A stretch of 64,000 nucleotides of DNA from Sciurus carolinensis (Eukaryota; Chordata; Mammalia; Rodentia; Sciuridae). The notes beneath the pieces were generated by a model, which saw only the letters and a list, made by a program, of their open reading frames with translations, searched no databases and had not been told where the DNA came from. The DNA is taken from the NCBI RefSeq assembly GCF_902686445.1, contig NC_062213.1:8987241-9051240 (forward strand). The letters are read 5' to 3'. Positions 1 to 10,735 of this stretch are shown here, piece after piece. The translations under genes and the position numbers were made by a program. The first letter of the stretch is position 1; each line of letters opens with the position of its first letter.

Positions 1-459
1 CTGGAGAGATTACTAAGAGAAAAAGCATGCCTATTTATAACATGCACATGTGCAAAGGAGTCACACAAAATATCAAATCTCAGAGATGGGCCTGATGTTT
101 GAGACTTCAGAACCCTCTTGATGGAGTAGAGGGAGTTGGAATGCAGGCAAGTCAGAGTAACAACTGAGTTTTAGGGGAAAGGTGTGACCTGAAGAGCAGA
201 AGAGTTGTGGGACAAAGTGTTTCTGGTCCCTGGGTGTGGTGTAGGTGTTTCTTCCCCGGTGACATGAGTTTAACCTCTCTTGGTGATTGACATTTTTATG
301 AAAGGATCCAAGGTGAACATGTTCTGCTGTGGTGGATGGAGAAGGAGCATCACAAAGAGCCCTCTCCTGTGTTTGCTGCCCCGATGCTTTGTTTGAAGTT
401 CAAAGTGACATATTTTAGAGTACCCTTTTTTCAATGTTGGGATCAATTTGTTAGCATTT
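1..459. other. Unassigned noncoding DNA
   Basis: I recognise no gene, exon or repeat family here. The sequence is of mixed composition and stop-rich in all frames. It ends where an L1-like antisense segment begins. Confidence 0.5.
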
Positions 460-865
460 TTGTTTTAACTTCAGAATTTTTGCATGGATGTCCATAAGTG
501 ATCATGGCCTGTAATTTTCTTTTCAGATTTTGTATATATCTTTGTCATTGTTGATTATTTTTATCTTTCTAGAAATTCATTCATTTTTACTGTTCCATTG
601 TTATAGCATTTATAATATTTCCTCCCTGTAATTTTAATGCCCTAGGAGCTAATGTATTATCCCCTTTCATTCGTACCTTGGTAGAATGTAACCTCTCTCT
701 CTCTCTCTTTTTTTTATCACATTGGCCAGAGCCTTATTAAACTCATTGATCTTCCCAAAGTTTCTGATTTCACTGGTTTTCTGTGTGCAGGTGTTTTATT
801 TTGTTGGTTCATGTATATCTCTTTTCTCCTTGTTTCTGCTTCTTTCCATTTGATTCGACGTTCTT
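460..865 (-). mobile_element. Old LINE-1 ORF2 fragment (antisense)
   Basis: Read on the minus strand this resembles the endonuclease-to-reverse-transcriptase part of LINE-1 ORF2. On the plus strand it shows the familiar antisense run in which the 'gcctgtaattttcttttc' motif is followed by a T-rich stretch and then a 'ttattaaactcattgatcttcccaa'-type segment. It is heavily mutated, has no intact frame and includes a short CT tract near 692-709. It is a dead fragment of L1M age. Subfamily is not assigned. Confidence 0.6.
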
Positions 866-1439
866 TCTTGGGTTCTAATGGTGGAAGCTGATGCAATAGT
901 CCTTGGTAAGCTAACAGCCAAGAAGTACTGTGTAATGTGTGATTAGCATTTTAAACCCCAGAACCAGCCCTACAGATGTGGCAGGGTTTCATCCTGAGCT
1001 GGCTGCCAGTCAGCTGGCAGCTACTTGATGTGACTATAGGTTGTGACAAAGGAAATAATGAAGCAACCGCCAGGGACCAGCGGACCTTGTGTACAGCACT
1101 AAGTAATTGCGCTTTTGCTAAAGGCTATTGATAGATGTGAGTTGTAGCAAAACTGCTTTGGCTTTGGTGAGGAGGATGGACGAGGCTGCCCCTGAGTAGA
1201 GATAACCTCCCGGGTGCTTCTGCGGCGATGCACAAATCTTAACTAAAGAGGGGTGGCGTAGACAGAGGAAACACGGACCAGGAGGGCTGGGAGGCGGGCT
1301 CGGTGACATGAAAGGTGGCAGGCGAAAGCGGAGAAGCCGCGTGTGTGGCTGCCTCAGACAGGGGTCAGGAAAACGGAGTGTTACATGCACTGACAATATG
1401 TGGTCTCTCTCTCACATGACTACTAAAGAGGGTATGATC
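866..1439. other. Unassigned DNA with a GC-richer core
   Basis: No recognised element. The part around 1200-1380 is richer in GC and has several CpGs. A 92-codon minus-strand frame lies there, but it is proline-rich low-complexity text without recognisable domains, so I do not call a gene. Confidence 0.45.
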
Positions 1440-2150
1440 TTAAAGATCTATTTTATTGTATATGTTTAAGGCACACAACCTGATTTTGGGAATAGATAGA
1501 GTGAAGCGATTAGTACTGTCAAGAAAATTATCATATCCATCATCTCACACGGTTACCTTTTCATGGTAAGAGCACCAGACATCTACAATCTCAGCAAATT
1601 TTCAGCATATAATGGAATATTAGTAACTAAAGTCCTCAGGCCGCCCATTAGATTTCTAGACTAAATCACTCTGGCAACCATTACTCCATCCTGTTTCTAT
1701 ATATATACATACATATATATATATATATGTATATGTATATGTATATATATATTTTTTTTTGGTTAGGTTTCACACATAAGTGAGATCAGGCAGTACTTCC
1801 TTTCTGTGACTGCCCTACTTTGCCTAGAACAATGTTCTCCAAGTTCAACCCTCTGCAGCACAAGGCAGCTCTCCTTTTAAAAGGCTGACTGATGTTCTGC
1901 GTGGGTCAACTCTGTTCCGGCTCACGCCTGTGTCCCCTGATCAGTGGGCAGTCTCTTCCCTGCCTTGACCACTTCCTTTGCTGTGCAGAAACGTTTTTTA
2001 GTCTGATACAGTTCTATTACTTTATGTCCACTTTTGTTGCCTGTGCTTTGGGTGAGATATTTAAAAAAAAACATTCCCAATGCCAATATCAGGGAACTTT
2101 TCCCCTTTATGTTTCTTTTAGAAATGTTTTGGTTTCAGGTCACACATTGT
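1440..2150 (-). mobile_element. Ancient LINE-1 (L1M-type) 3' region, antisense
   Basis: The plus strand reads as the reverse complement of an old L1M 3' end. The clearest part is 1985-2130, where a 'tttttagtctgatacagtt' motif is followed by 'cttttgttgcctgtgctttggg' and an A-run, matching the usual L1MA/L1MB antisense pattern from memory. A TA microsatellite has grown inside it at 1698-1751. No coding capacity remains. Confidence 0.7.
1698..1760. repeat. TA/TATG microsatellite followed by T9
   Basis: This is an alternating TA tract with scattered CA and GT dinucleotides, ending in a run of nine T (1752-1760). The tract is self-complementary and can form a cruciform or hairpin. It lies inside the L1M fragment. 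Confidence 0.9.
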
Positions 2151-2157
2151 AGAAATG

Positions 2158-2209
2158 TAATATATATATAATATTATAGTATTATATCATATACTTTATA
2201 TATATGTAT

Positions 2210-2243
<34 letters not shown>
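2158..2243. repeat. TA-rich tract with (CA)16 microsatellite
   Basis: AT-rich sequence at 2158-2211 is followed by 16 uninterrupted CA units at 2212-2243. This is likely to be length-polymorphic. Confidence 0.93.
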
Positions 2244-2248
<5 letters not shown>

Positions 2249-2259
2249 CATACATATTC

Positions 2260-2777
2260 AATGATACTTGTTAAAGTATAGCCAGGCAGACATTATTCAG
2301 GACAGATATTGGGACCACAGCAATGGATTTTGCTGTGTAAGGGAGAGATTGACCTTAACTCTAAATAAAGGATGGGCCAGGAGGAATTAATAGCCAAGAA
2401 ATAGGATGGGGTAGTCAGGGATGGAAAATTCCTAAAAGGGCACACCAGGGCTAACAGAATTCTTGCTAAAGGCAGGACACAATGATCAGACATCCGCCGT
2501 GGGTGGTGGAGATGAGACTGATCAGATATTGAAGGTGCTCAGATACCAAGGGTCGAGAATCTTGCCAAGGTCCTTACAAGGAAGAGCACAGTGGATCTCA
2601 GAGAAGACTCAGAAGCCTGACTCAGGTTTGGTCCAGCAGAAATATTTGGCTGCTAGAACTTTTCATTTGAGAGATCCACTGCTACCAGGAAAGGTGAGTT
2701 ATGGAGAAGAGACTTAATTGACTCTATCAGTTATTTATAAAACTCATAGGAAATTGGCTGTTATTTTTCACAGAGGA
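2260..2777. other. Unassigned, possibly an old LTR or ERV-derived segment
   Basis: The region 2290-2700 has the even composition and direct phrasing of a retroelement (a glycine/alanine-codon-rich purine stretch with an 84-codon open frame on plus at 2463-2717), but I cannot match it to a family. The frame has no recognisable domain and ends at a stop next to the following T-tract. Confidence 0.3.
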
Positions 2778-2797
2778 TGTTTTTTCTTTTTCTTTCC

Positions 2798-3140
2798 TTT
2801 TTTTTTTTTTTTTTTTGACTTAATGTTTATTTCAGTTTCCATTTCAGAGCAAATCACATCTTCAGGAGGTCACATAGCCTACAGTGTCTTCTGCAATACA
2901 TCCTGAAATTTTACAAAATATTTCTGATACAATATAAATTACCAAGGTACCATAGATAAACACTTACAATATGCATTATCAAGGTACTATAGATCGGTAC
3001 TTGTAGGACATACACTTTTCAAGTATTTTGAAAATTCAAAACAATGCATCAGTTGATATTTACAATGTTACCTCCCTCTCACAGAGAGGTCTTCCAGGGC
3101 TATAATGTTCCCTAAAAGCCAACTCTAGTCATAGTCACGA
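2798..3140 (-). pseudogene. 3' end of a probable processed retrocopy (unidentified parent)
   Basis: On the minus strand this reads like the 3' untranslated end of an mRNA copied into DNA. An AATAAA polyadenylation signal sits about 10 nt upstream of a pure 19-nt A-run (T-run at 2798-2816 on plus), the spacing expected of a processed transcript. Upstream lies about 320 bp of typical AT-rich 3'UTR-like sequence. I do not recognise the parent gene. The 5' limit is uncertain. An imperfect 38-bp tandem duplication occurs near 2940-3016. A tailed SINE or LINE end is the alternative, but no SINE body is seen. Confidence 0.45.
2940..3016. repeat. Imperfect 38-bp tandem duplication
   Basis: Two adjacent copies share the core 'caaggtac(c/t)atagat', starting near 2943 and 2981. 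The second copy has diverged at several positions. Confidence 0.6.
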
Positions 3141-6100
3141 GAAACACATTAGAAAATGCAACGTGTTTCCAAGGGAAAAATAATTAATTTTGTGATGTAC
3201 TAGCAGAAAGTTGATTTGACCAACAAGAAAGAAAGCATACTGGGAACAGTACATTCCCTGCCAGAGAAGGTGTTTTTATGGTTGACTTTTACTATTTCTA
3301 AGGGAGCACACACACAGCGTTTTCTCACTGTCAAAGCCAAAGAGCACTCGTGTCTCCGAGCTACGTTCCTCACACCCTTTACCTGGCTGCTGCCAGTTTC
3401 CCATTCCCCAGGGGCTGCCGCCTTACACACTGGTGACTATTCGTTCCCGCATGTAAGTTAAACAACATTGCTTGCACCACCAGATCATGTTGTATTTATT
3501 TAGATATTTTTCATATCTTCATTTGTGTTAGAACATTTCATTTTCTCAAGTCCCACTGAAAGGCGTGAGTGCTTCTGTTTACCTGAAACTCTCCAGATAA
3601 TAACACCCAACTTTTAGAGAAGTCAATATACAATGTTTAAATTGATATGACCATGGAAATAGTGTTCTTTGCTGAGTCAAGTAGAGGGCTACAATGATGT
3701 GTTTCCTTCTACAAATCTTTGTAGTGATCATGAGCTTTGAATCTTTTGCTTTTGTTTAATCACATGTTCTCATTGCTCTTCTCTGGACTTGTCATTAATT
3801 CATTCCTCAAAGTCCAGCAGGTCTGAAATCTCTCAACACTATTTTCTCTCTGATAACCGGCTTCACTTACCTGCTCACTTCGACTACAACGTCTTTCCTG
3901 GAGCTTCCGGTTCCCTCGGTACTGGGACGTGGCTGAGGTGGGCGGGGCAGCAGGTCCTGGGCAGACGCTGACACAGAAGCCGCTTTTGATGGTCTTGGAG
4001 GCAGAAGTGGAGAGTGGGTTTCTAAAGCACATACACTCCCCTGGGTGTCCTCCATCCCTCGCTGCAAATCCCTTATGATCACTGTAGTTTCTCCCTTAAC
4101 TTTTTTTTTCCGAACTTCTTTTCCTTCCTGCCATAGTCCTAACCACAAGGATTTTTCTGTAGTCTTCACATCAAGTGCAATCTATAATAACCTGCAATTC
4201 CTATACCTCTGTAATTTGTTTTATTCATTCTTTAATTCATAATGTTTACCCTGCTTACTTTCTGAGAAGATTTCAGGTGCCTTGAATGAAAACATAGCTT
4301 TTTATTTGCTGCAGCCATCTGCTCAGTCTGCTTCTTTGGGATCCCTGCCGGTTGATCTCCCGGGCACCTCGGGCCTCTTCCCTCCAGCCCTGCCTCGGGA
4401 AGAGCTCACCTCTGGGAGATTCCATGGTCTGCAGAGACCCCATGCTCCTTGAAGCCTGACCTGTTGGGTCTGTGCCTGTTGACTGACTGATTTTTGGAGT
4501 TGGGGGGCTGCTGACATCTTTCTGGAAGCTCCATAATTTTGGCAGAGAAGAAAATGGAGGGAAGGTCATCTGGAGCATGTCCCTTCGCAGAGGTAACCAG
4601 AAATCCTATGTCCTGCTCCTCTGATGGAATATTGCTGCAGAACCTCCCATCACCCATCTCACAAAGATTGTCAGCCCAGCGGAGACTGCAGGATCAGATT
4701 AACCCCCACCCTTGGCCCTCAAGGGAGTGCTCTGTGCTGAAAGCTCCCCCCTCCCAGCCCTGCTCAGAAACAGGGGCCAGAGGAGAGAGAAAGAGGTGTG
4801 CTCTCCCTCTCTGAAATAGGGCACTGTGTTGCTTAACCTCTCAGGGAAGCACAGCAAGGGCCTTGAATCTCCCTCCCTGAAATGTGGCAGTCCAGGGCTC
4901 TGGAACAACCACAGCATTCAAGTAAGAAAATTCAAAGTTTCCAGTTCTCATGAGCTGAAGGCACAATAGAAAGCTGGATTTCCACAGTCATGGTCAAAGC
5001 TGAGATTTAGTCACACTCTACATATGGAGGTGAACCCTAACCAAACGACTTCTCACATTTTAAAATTCCAAACTCATTCACAAGATTGTTTACTCAAAAA
5101 AGAAACATTCCCAAGGCAACTGTGAACATCACATTTCTTGTCTCTTTCTTAACTGAAAAATGTAAAGTAGGACTCATATTCCAAACCAGAGATGGCTGCC
5201 TCTTCCTCCGGCCGCTTCATGGAGTTTGGTTTGCGTAGGTTCCCTTGGTTAGGTGTTTCTGGAAGCTACATACTCTCCCTTCTGCAGATTCTTCTCTGCA
5301 TCCCCCAGACTCTTAGATTTTTCCTCTGAAGAAACAGTGGGCACCCAGAGGTCGTACCCAGAGTGCCGACTGGCAGTCCCACTCTGGGTGGGGCCTGGAG
5401 TTGCTGTGCCTTTCAGATCAGCATCCTGACAGGCCCCTCAGGACTGCAGTGTGACCTTCACCCCCTCATGCAACAACCCAAATGATTTTCTTTTTAAACA
5501 GTATAATCAAGGGACAAGCATTTGTATCTTCTGCTGGGCTGAGAGCCTCGTATGGCTCGCTTACCATTGTCTTCTCCAGAAATGCTTAGTGAATGACAGG
5601 GAACTCGCATGCCTGCTTTCCTCTTGGCCTGAAGATATTCACCCTAGTTCTTTTTTTCTTCAATAAAACACTCTTCTGCCATGGGATACAGTGCAAACAA
5701 TGTTGGGTGTGTGTGCAAGGTAGGTGGTTAGGGCCAGACCAGTCCAAATTCTGATGCATTTCTAAAAATGGAATGCCAGTCATTGATAGTTCTAATGTCT
5801 ATTCTTGTGAATCCATTTGTCAGCATTATGCTTAGTAATTTCATTCATTCATAATCTAGTCATTAAAAAATGGTTATTAAGTCTATATGTCAATCTCTGT
5901 GCTAGATCTGAAGGTAAGTAGTGAACCAAATAGGCAAAACCCATGTTTTCATGCAGCATGCATTTGATGGTGGAGGGGAGCCAGTAGACCCTCCAATGGC
6001 TACATGGTAGACATGTGAAATTCATAATATCTCATCAGTGGTGGATCCAGTTCTGTGAACAAGACAGTGTCCGTGCTCAAACAGAACTCATATTCTAATG

Positions 6101-7719
6101 CCAAAAAGACAAACTCAACAAACACACACACAAAAGAACAGCAAGAAAGAGAAGACGGATTGCAACGAGAGCATCAGGTCTAACTTAGGGAAGAACAGGG
6201 TCGGCATTCCTCTTCCTGCCGTCCCCCTCACTTCCTGTTCTTACACCACCACACCACATGGCGTGTGGGAAGTCTGGAGTACACGGCTTTGTCCTGTTAC
6301 GGCCGTTCTTCAGCCGGCATGTGGCAGGCAGCTCTGGCCCTCACCTGTGGAATGGGCTTCACAGCAGGGCTCCTGAGAAGATCAAAGGAAGTCTCGCAGT
6401 AAACCTGGGACATACCTACTGAAGGCTGGGTTCCCAGAGACGGGCTTCTGAGGTGCACATATGACACGGGAGCAGCAGGTTTAGGGGGTGCTCCCAGGAC
6501 AGCACCTGCAACGGGCGAGGGAAGGTGAGCTGTGCGGCAGGTGAGGCCTCAGTCACCTCAGAGGGTGTCTGGCCTGCATGATGCTCAGGAGTTGGGGTGA
6601 AGGGGCTGAGTCTTTGGAGGAGACCCCACTGACAAGCCACTGGATGCTCCTGGTGGGTGGGGACAGTGATGGAGGAAGGGAAGAACTTGGCCGACTGTGA
6701 ATCATCAGCACTGAGTCTTGTCAGCAGATGGGCAGCAGATGGGCAGTGTCCCAGGCAGGCTATCACTTTACTTCTCCCTACTGAGTATCTCGTGCCCATA
6801 GGCTCGTTGGAGACGCCCTCATCTTGCTGACACTCGGTGGTGGACCTTGCTTTGAACAGTCTCCCAGCAGTCCGTGCTTCCCATAGCCTTAGTGTCCTTG
6901 CGGTGCCTCTGCCACAGCCAATCCCAGGATCGTCAGGAAGGACACTGAGGCATAGCCTAAGGCACACAAGGCCATGACAGTGGGCTCTGGGGTCAGTATA
7001 CAACCTGTCTCCCTGACTCTGAAGTACGGGCTCCCTTCTGACACCTCACTGCCATTGTGACTGCGTGGGGTCTTCCTCCATGCTGGCCATCTTCTTGGAA
7101 GACCTGGATGACCGTAAGTGAAGGCCTCTTCTAGAAACCCAGGCCCTGGGGCTTAGCACACCTGTGCCAGTAAGCAAGGTGCACCAGGTGGCCTTGCTCA
7201 CTGGTGACTAAAACTGGCAAATCCTCCAGCTCAGTCCTCTCTGCTGTCAGCGCTGCCTCCATCCTCTGCCAGCAGAGTGACCAGAGCTGCTGAAGATTCC
7301 TCAGGTTTTCCCGCCATCTGCCATCAATGTGCACATGTCAATCTGGAGAGGATATTGCAGTCCCCGAGGCCAGCTTCAGGATGGAGGGACCAGGTGCAGG
7401 TGGGGAGGTGTTTCTGTGGCTTCCAGCAGAGAAGGAAAATTAATATGGCATTGGTTTAAGGTTTTTCAAGAATCTTTCACCAAATGCATTGTTTTGTGGT
7501 TATTAGCGACAGTATCTTTTCAAAGTTGGTTCTGTGATGAAGTAAAGTTGGAAAATACTGGGTTAAATGCTGATGAATTTGGGTTATTTGGCTTTATTTG
7601 CACAGGACTCTATGTAAGCATTTTTCAAACATCAAATCCATCAGTCAGCCTATTTTTAAACTGATTTATCTGTTTCCATCACATATTGTCTTCTTCAGTT
7701 TTCACAGCGTTTCTGTGCC
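3141..7719. other. Long stretch without recognised genes
   Basis: No exon or well-supported repeat is recognised. The stretch from about 6420 to 7010 has a relatively long minus-strand open frame (195 codons) but its product is compositionally biased and shows no domain. That part may belong to an old degraded repeat. A short direct duplication 'cagcagatggg' is present at about 6721-6745. Several short overlapping frames near 3760-4900 look like chance frames. Confidence 0.45.
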
Positions 7720-7880
7720 TTAGCTATGTTTATAAAATCCATTTTGCAGATGAGACTGAGATTCAGGAAAATACTGTGACTTTTCCAGGGTCACACGGTT
7801 CCCAAGCAGTGGATCCCGTATTCCAGGACTGGTTCACTGACTTCAGGAAGAGTTCTGGATTTTCTCTGACGTCAGTTCTG
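7720..7880 (-). mobile_element. MIR SINE relic (antisense)
   Basis: The plus strand shows the antisense MIR core: 'ccattttgcagatgagactgag' followed by an 'ggtcacacggtt'-type segment and a run of old diverged sequence. MIRs are tRNA-derived SINEs that stopped moving before the main placental radiation. A full palindromic CRE-type octamer TGACGTCA occurs at 7867-7874, at its edge. Confidence 0.75.
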
Positions 7881-8760
7881 TGAAGCCCTGTTCTTTACAT
7901 CTTCACATTGAGATGTTATGACTCAGTTATTAGTGAGATCAAATGAGTTTTAAATATAGATGTAGCATCAGACAGAAAACCCTGTTTTAAATTCTAGTTA
8001 TGATTTTTAGGAAATCCTGTAAGTCTGCTACACTCATACAAGCATTCCCATCCTGACCCACATGAGCTGGCATCTGGCAGCTCAGCAGGGGGCTGACTTG
8101 TTAAGATGAGAGCCGGGGACAGTCGGAACCCTTGAGCTAAAGCATCAAGACGGGACTTGAGGCCCCTTGTGCTCTATCTTTGCCTTTCACTTTTACTTGG
8201 AAATCCGGTGTGATGACCAACATGGAAGTAATCATGTAAATGGTCCACGGAGCTGTGTGCTGCTGGCTGCGACCACCATCCTTTACCGTGACATAAATGG
8301 TACTAATCTAGGGCTAGTCTTTGTGCTCTTCTCAAAGAGAGGGCCACACAGACAGCAGGAGGAAGGGGAAAGGTGGTCAGTCACTCCTGAAGTTACCTTT
8401 CTTCACAATGCAGAGGAGTCAGGACAGAACCCACGTTGCCTGCAGGCTCATGTCCTGGGCCAGATCCCGACCCGACCCAGAACAAGAGCCCATTGCTGCG
8501 GAAATGAGAACCATCGCCTGTGACCTGTGAGAGCAGAGGGCAGGAGGCCGAGAGAGGTGCGGAGGACCCCAGGAAGACCGGAGGGCGGCGTTTCATAGAG
8601 TATTTCTAAAACTCAAAGCAGGACTTGGTAAAATATGACTCATGCATTCCCTAATTTATACAAGCGGTGTGATCACAACACATAGAAAAGGAAACTAAAA
8701 CCCCGAGGAAACCAGCCACATATTACACCGAGCAGCACAGGAAGGGACCCAGGTCAGCTG
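7881..8760. other. Unassigned DNA, possible MIR trace near 8640-8760
   Basis: No gene recognised. At 8690-8750 'aaaggaaactaaaaccccgagg' followed by 'aagggacccaggtcagctg' has the order of an antisense MIR core but is too diverged to call firmly. Confidence 0.35.
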
Positions 8761-9200
8761 CGACCAGACATCGACTGAGGCTTCGTCCACTTGGGACACC
8801 TCGCTCAGCGTCTCACGCCTTGTTGGGAAGGGCCCTGCTCAGTCACCTCCCGGGTGTGCGCAGTGGACGAGGGGATAGATCTGCGCCGATCCCGAGCGCC
8901 CTTCTTCCCGTCCCGACCCAGCTCCCCTCCAGGATGCGGCCGTCTCCTCTCCCGTGTCTCCCGCTTCTTTTCAGCCCCTTGCTGTCCTTGGCGCTGCATC
9001 CTTTAATCCACTTGCCTGGCCTCATCGTCACGTCTCTGCCATCTGTGATTTACAGGTCAGCGGCTGCAAGACTCTCCCTTGAGGACCCCGGAAACGAGCT
9101 TGCTGTGGACAGGCTCAGGAGGAGAAAAGCAGAGGTCCTACCAGAGTTCATCTGCGCCCCGTCCTGGAGCCCGTCTGGGCAGGTCTTCCTGTGCCCTGGC
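8761..9200. promoter_or_regulatory. CpG-dense patch, possible small CpG island
   Basis: Counting by eye there are about 25 CpG dinucleotides in roughly the first 340 bp (8761-9100), in sequence of around 60 percent GC. That density is close to expectation without CpG loss and unlike the surrounding DNA. A 181-codon plus frame runs through it (8820-9365) but encodes proline- and serine-rich text with no recognisable domain. No TATA box or proven start site is identified. It could be an orphan CpG island, a first exon region, or a GC-rich chance patch. Confidence 0.35.
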
Positions 9201-9403
9201 GGGTCCCTCCGCCAGATGTGCTGGGGTTCAACTCAGGGAATGTGCACCCTCTGCGCTGTCCTGCTCCTTGGCCGCCTCTTCTCTCGCTCTTCCCCTCTCC
9301 AGGTATGGAGACCCTTCTCACCAGAATCTCTGGCTAGGGTGGGATGTATTAATCAAAATACTTAAAAAAGAAAGTGATAGTCAATATATTTTTAACTAGA
9401 TCA

Positions 9404-9778
9404 ATTATTTGGCTTGAATGTGTACCCCCAAAGTTTGTGTGTTGGAGATTTAATCCCCCAAACTTACGTTACTGATATTTGGTGGTGGGACCTTTGGGAG
9501 GCAATAGGATTAGAAAAATTCATGCGTGGGGAGCCTCTGTGATGGCATTAGTGACTTTATAAGAAAAGGAAGAAAAACCCGAACTAACACACTTGCTGTC
9601 TCACCATCTGATGCCCTTTGCCATGTTATGATGCAGCAAGAAGTACTGAGGAGATGACAGCACTGTGCTCTGGGACTTCTCAGCTTTCAGAACTATAAAC
9701 CTAATAAACTTCTTTTTTGTTAATGCATCACCAGGTCTCAGGTGTTTTGTTATAGCTCCAGAAAATAGGATAGGACAG
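9404..9778 (+). mobile_element. ERVL-MaLR (MLT1-type) solo LTR
   Basis: The start matches the MaLR pattern 'gaatgtgtacccccaaag', the middle contains 'ggtgggacctttgggaggcaa', and an AATAAA signal lies at 9703-9708 followed by the usual 'ttttgttatagc' end. No internal retroviral sequence is next to it, so it is a solo LTR. Edges are approximate and no target duplication is visible. Confidence 0.75.
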
Positions 9779-9809
9779 TGAGAAGTACTATCCTGAGAAA
9801 TTAATACAT

Positions 9810-9935
9810 ATTATTAAATTTAACCCTTTTAATGATGCTAAGAGGCAGGTACTATTATTGTTTCCATTTTGTGAATGAGGAAACACAGCACAAAGAATTT
9901 AATTAGTTCAAACGAGGCAGCATGACCAGTACACA
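9810..9935 (-). mobile_element. MIR SINE relic (antisense)
   Basis: The antisense MIR core is recognisable as 'aggcaggtactattattgtttccattttgtgaatgagg' phrasing, followed by the 'aaacacagcacaaagaattta' segment. It is diverged and truncated. Confidence 0.7.
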
Positions 9936-10574
9936 GGGACACATGCAGTTATATAAGCATTTTTTTAAAACAACACAGCAGTGAAGGGAAATTATCTGAG
10001 ACGGAAGAAGAAAATACCTCAAGTCTCACCTCCTCAATAATCAGATATTTTAGAGAGCTGCACGATAGCAGTTTATTATGTACAGATGCCCGTGTGCCGT
10101 TAGTGGCAACGCTGGTGTAAAATCATTAGTGATGCCAGCATTCTCATGATTTCAATGATGTAATCATAGTTTGGTGTTTATGTCTAACTTGGGGGTGTTG
10201 AGGTCGGACACCTGGCCGGGGGGCTGCCAGGTCTGTGCCTGACTTGAATGGTTCCCAGTTCTGAAGCGCGTGTCTTCTCCACCTGGTCCCAGGCTCGGTG
10301 TCCTGTGCAGCCTTCTGTGTAGGAGTGTGGGGGGGCTCAGATCCCTGCCTGAGCCTTCACGTGCTCCTGGGTGGTACTCCATCTTCCCTCAGCCGTTGGA
10401 ACCTTCTCGGCTCCTCTCCACGCTCCCACGCTGCCGCTCCTGGGCTCCGGGCAGGCTGAGGCTGGATGGCTCGTTTTTGTTTTCCTATCTCCTGGCCTCC
10501 TTTATATCCCCCTGGTCATTTTTTCTGTGTTGCATTCTGGATATGTGTGTTCAGTTCTCTCCTCCAGTTTCCTT
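9936..10574. other. Unassigned DNA
   Basis: No repeat or exon recognised. A 103-codon plus frame at 10270-10581 is serine/leucine-rich and shows no domain or splice context that would support a gene. Confidence 0.45.
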
Positions 10575-10735
10575 TTTTTAATATTTTAAACTCGTTCTAA
10601 CTAGTTGTACATGACAGTAGAACACATTTATAGATTTGGATAGCTCACACAAAAATGGATGTAATCTCTCATTTTTCTGATTACACATATTGCAGGCTCA
10701 CATCCGTCATCCAGTTTCCTAATTATTTCTTCAGT
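10575..10735 (-). mobile_element. Truncated rodent LINE-1 3' end (antisense)
   Basis: The plus strand carries 'actagttgtacatgacagtag' followed by 'cacatttatagatttgg' and 'ctcatttttctgattacac'. This is the reverse complement of the L1 3' end seen in sense at 57066-57260 in this same window. It is a short 5'-truncated insertion. Confidence 0.7.

Noticed and set aside
6416..7003. 195-codon minus-strand open frame, among the longest here
   Set aside because: Product is low-information and compositionally biased, and the region may be an old repeat. No homology recognised.
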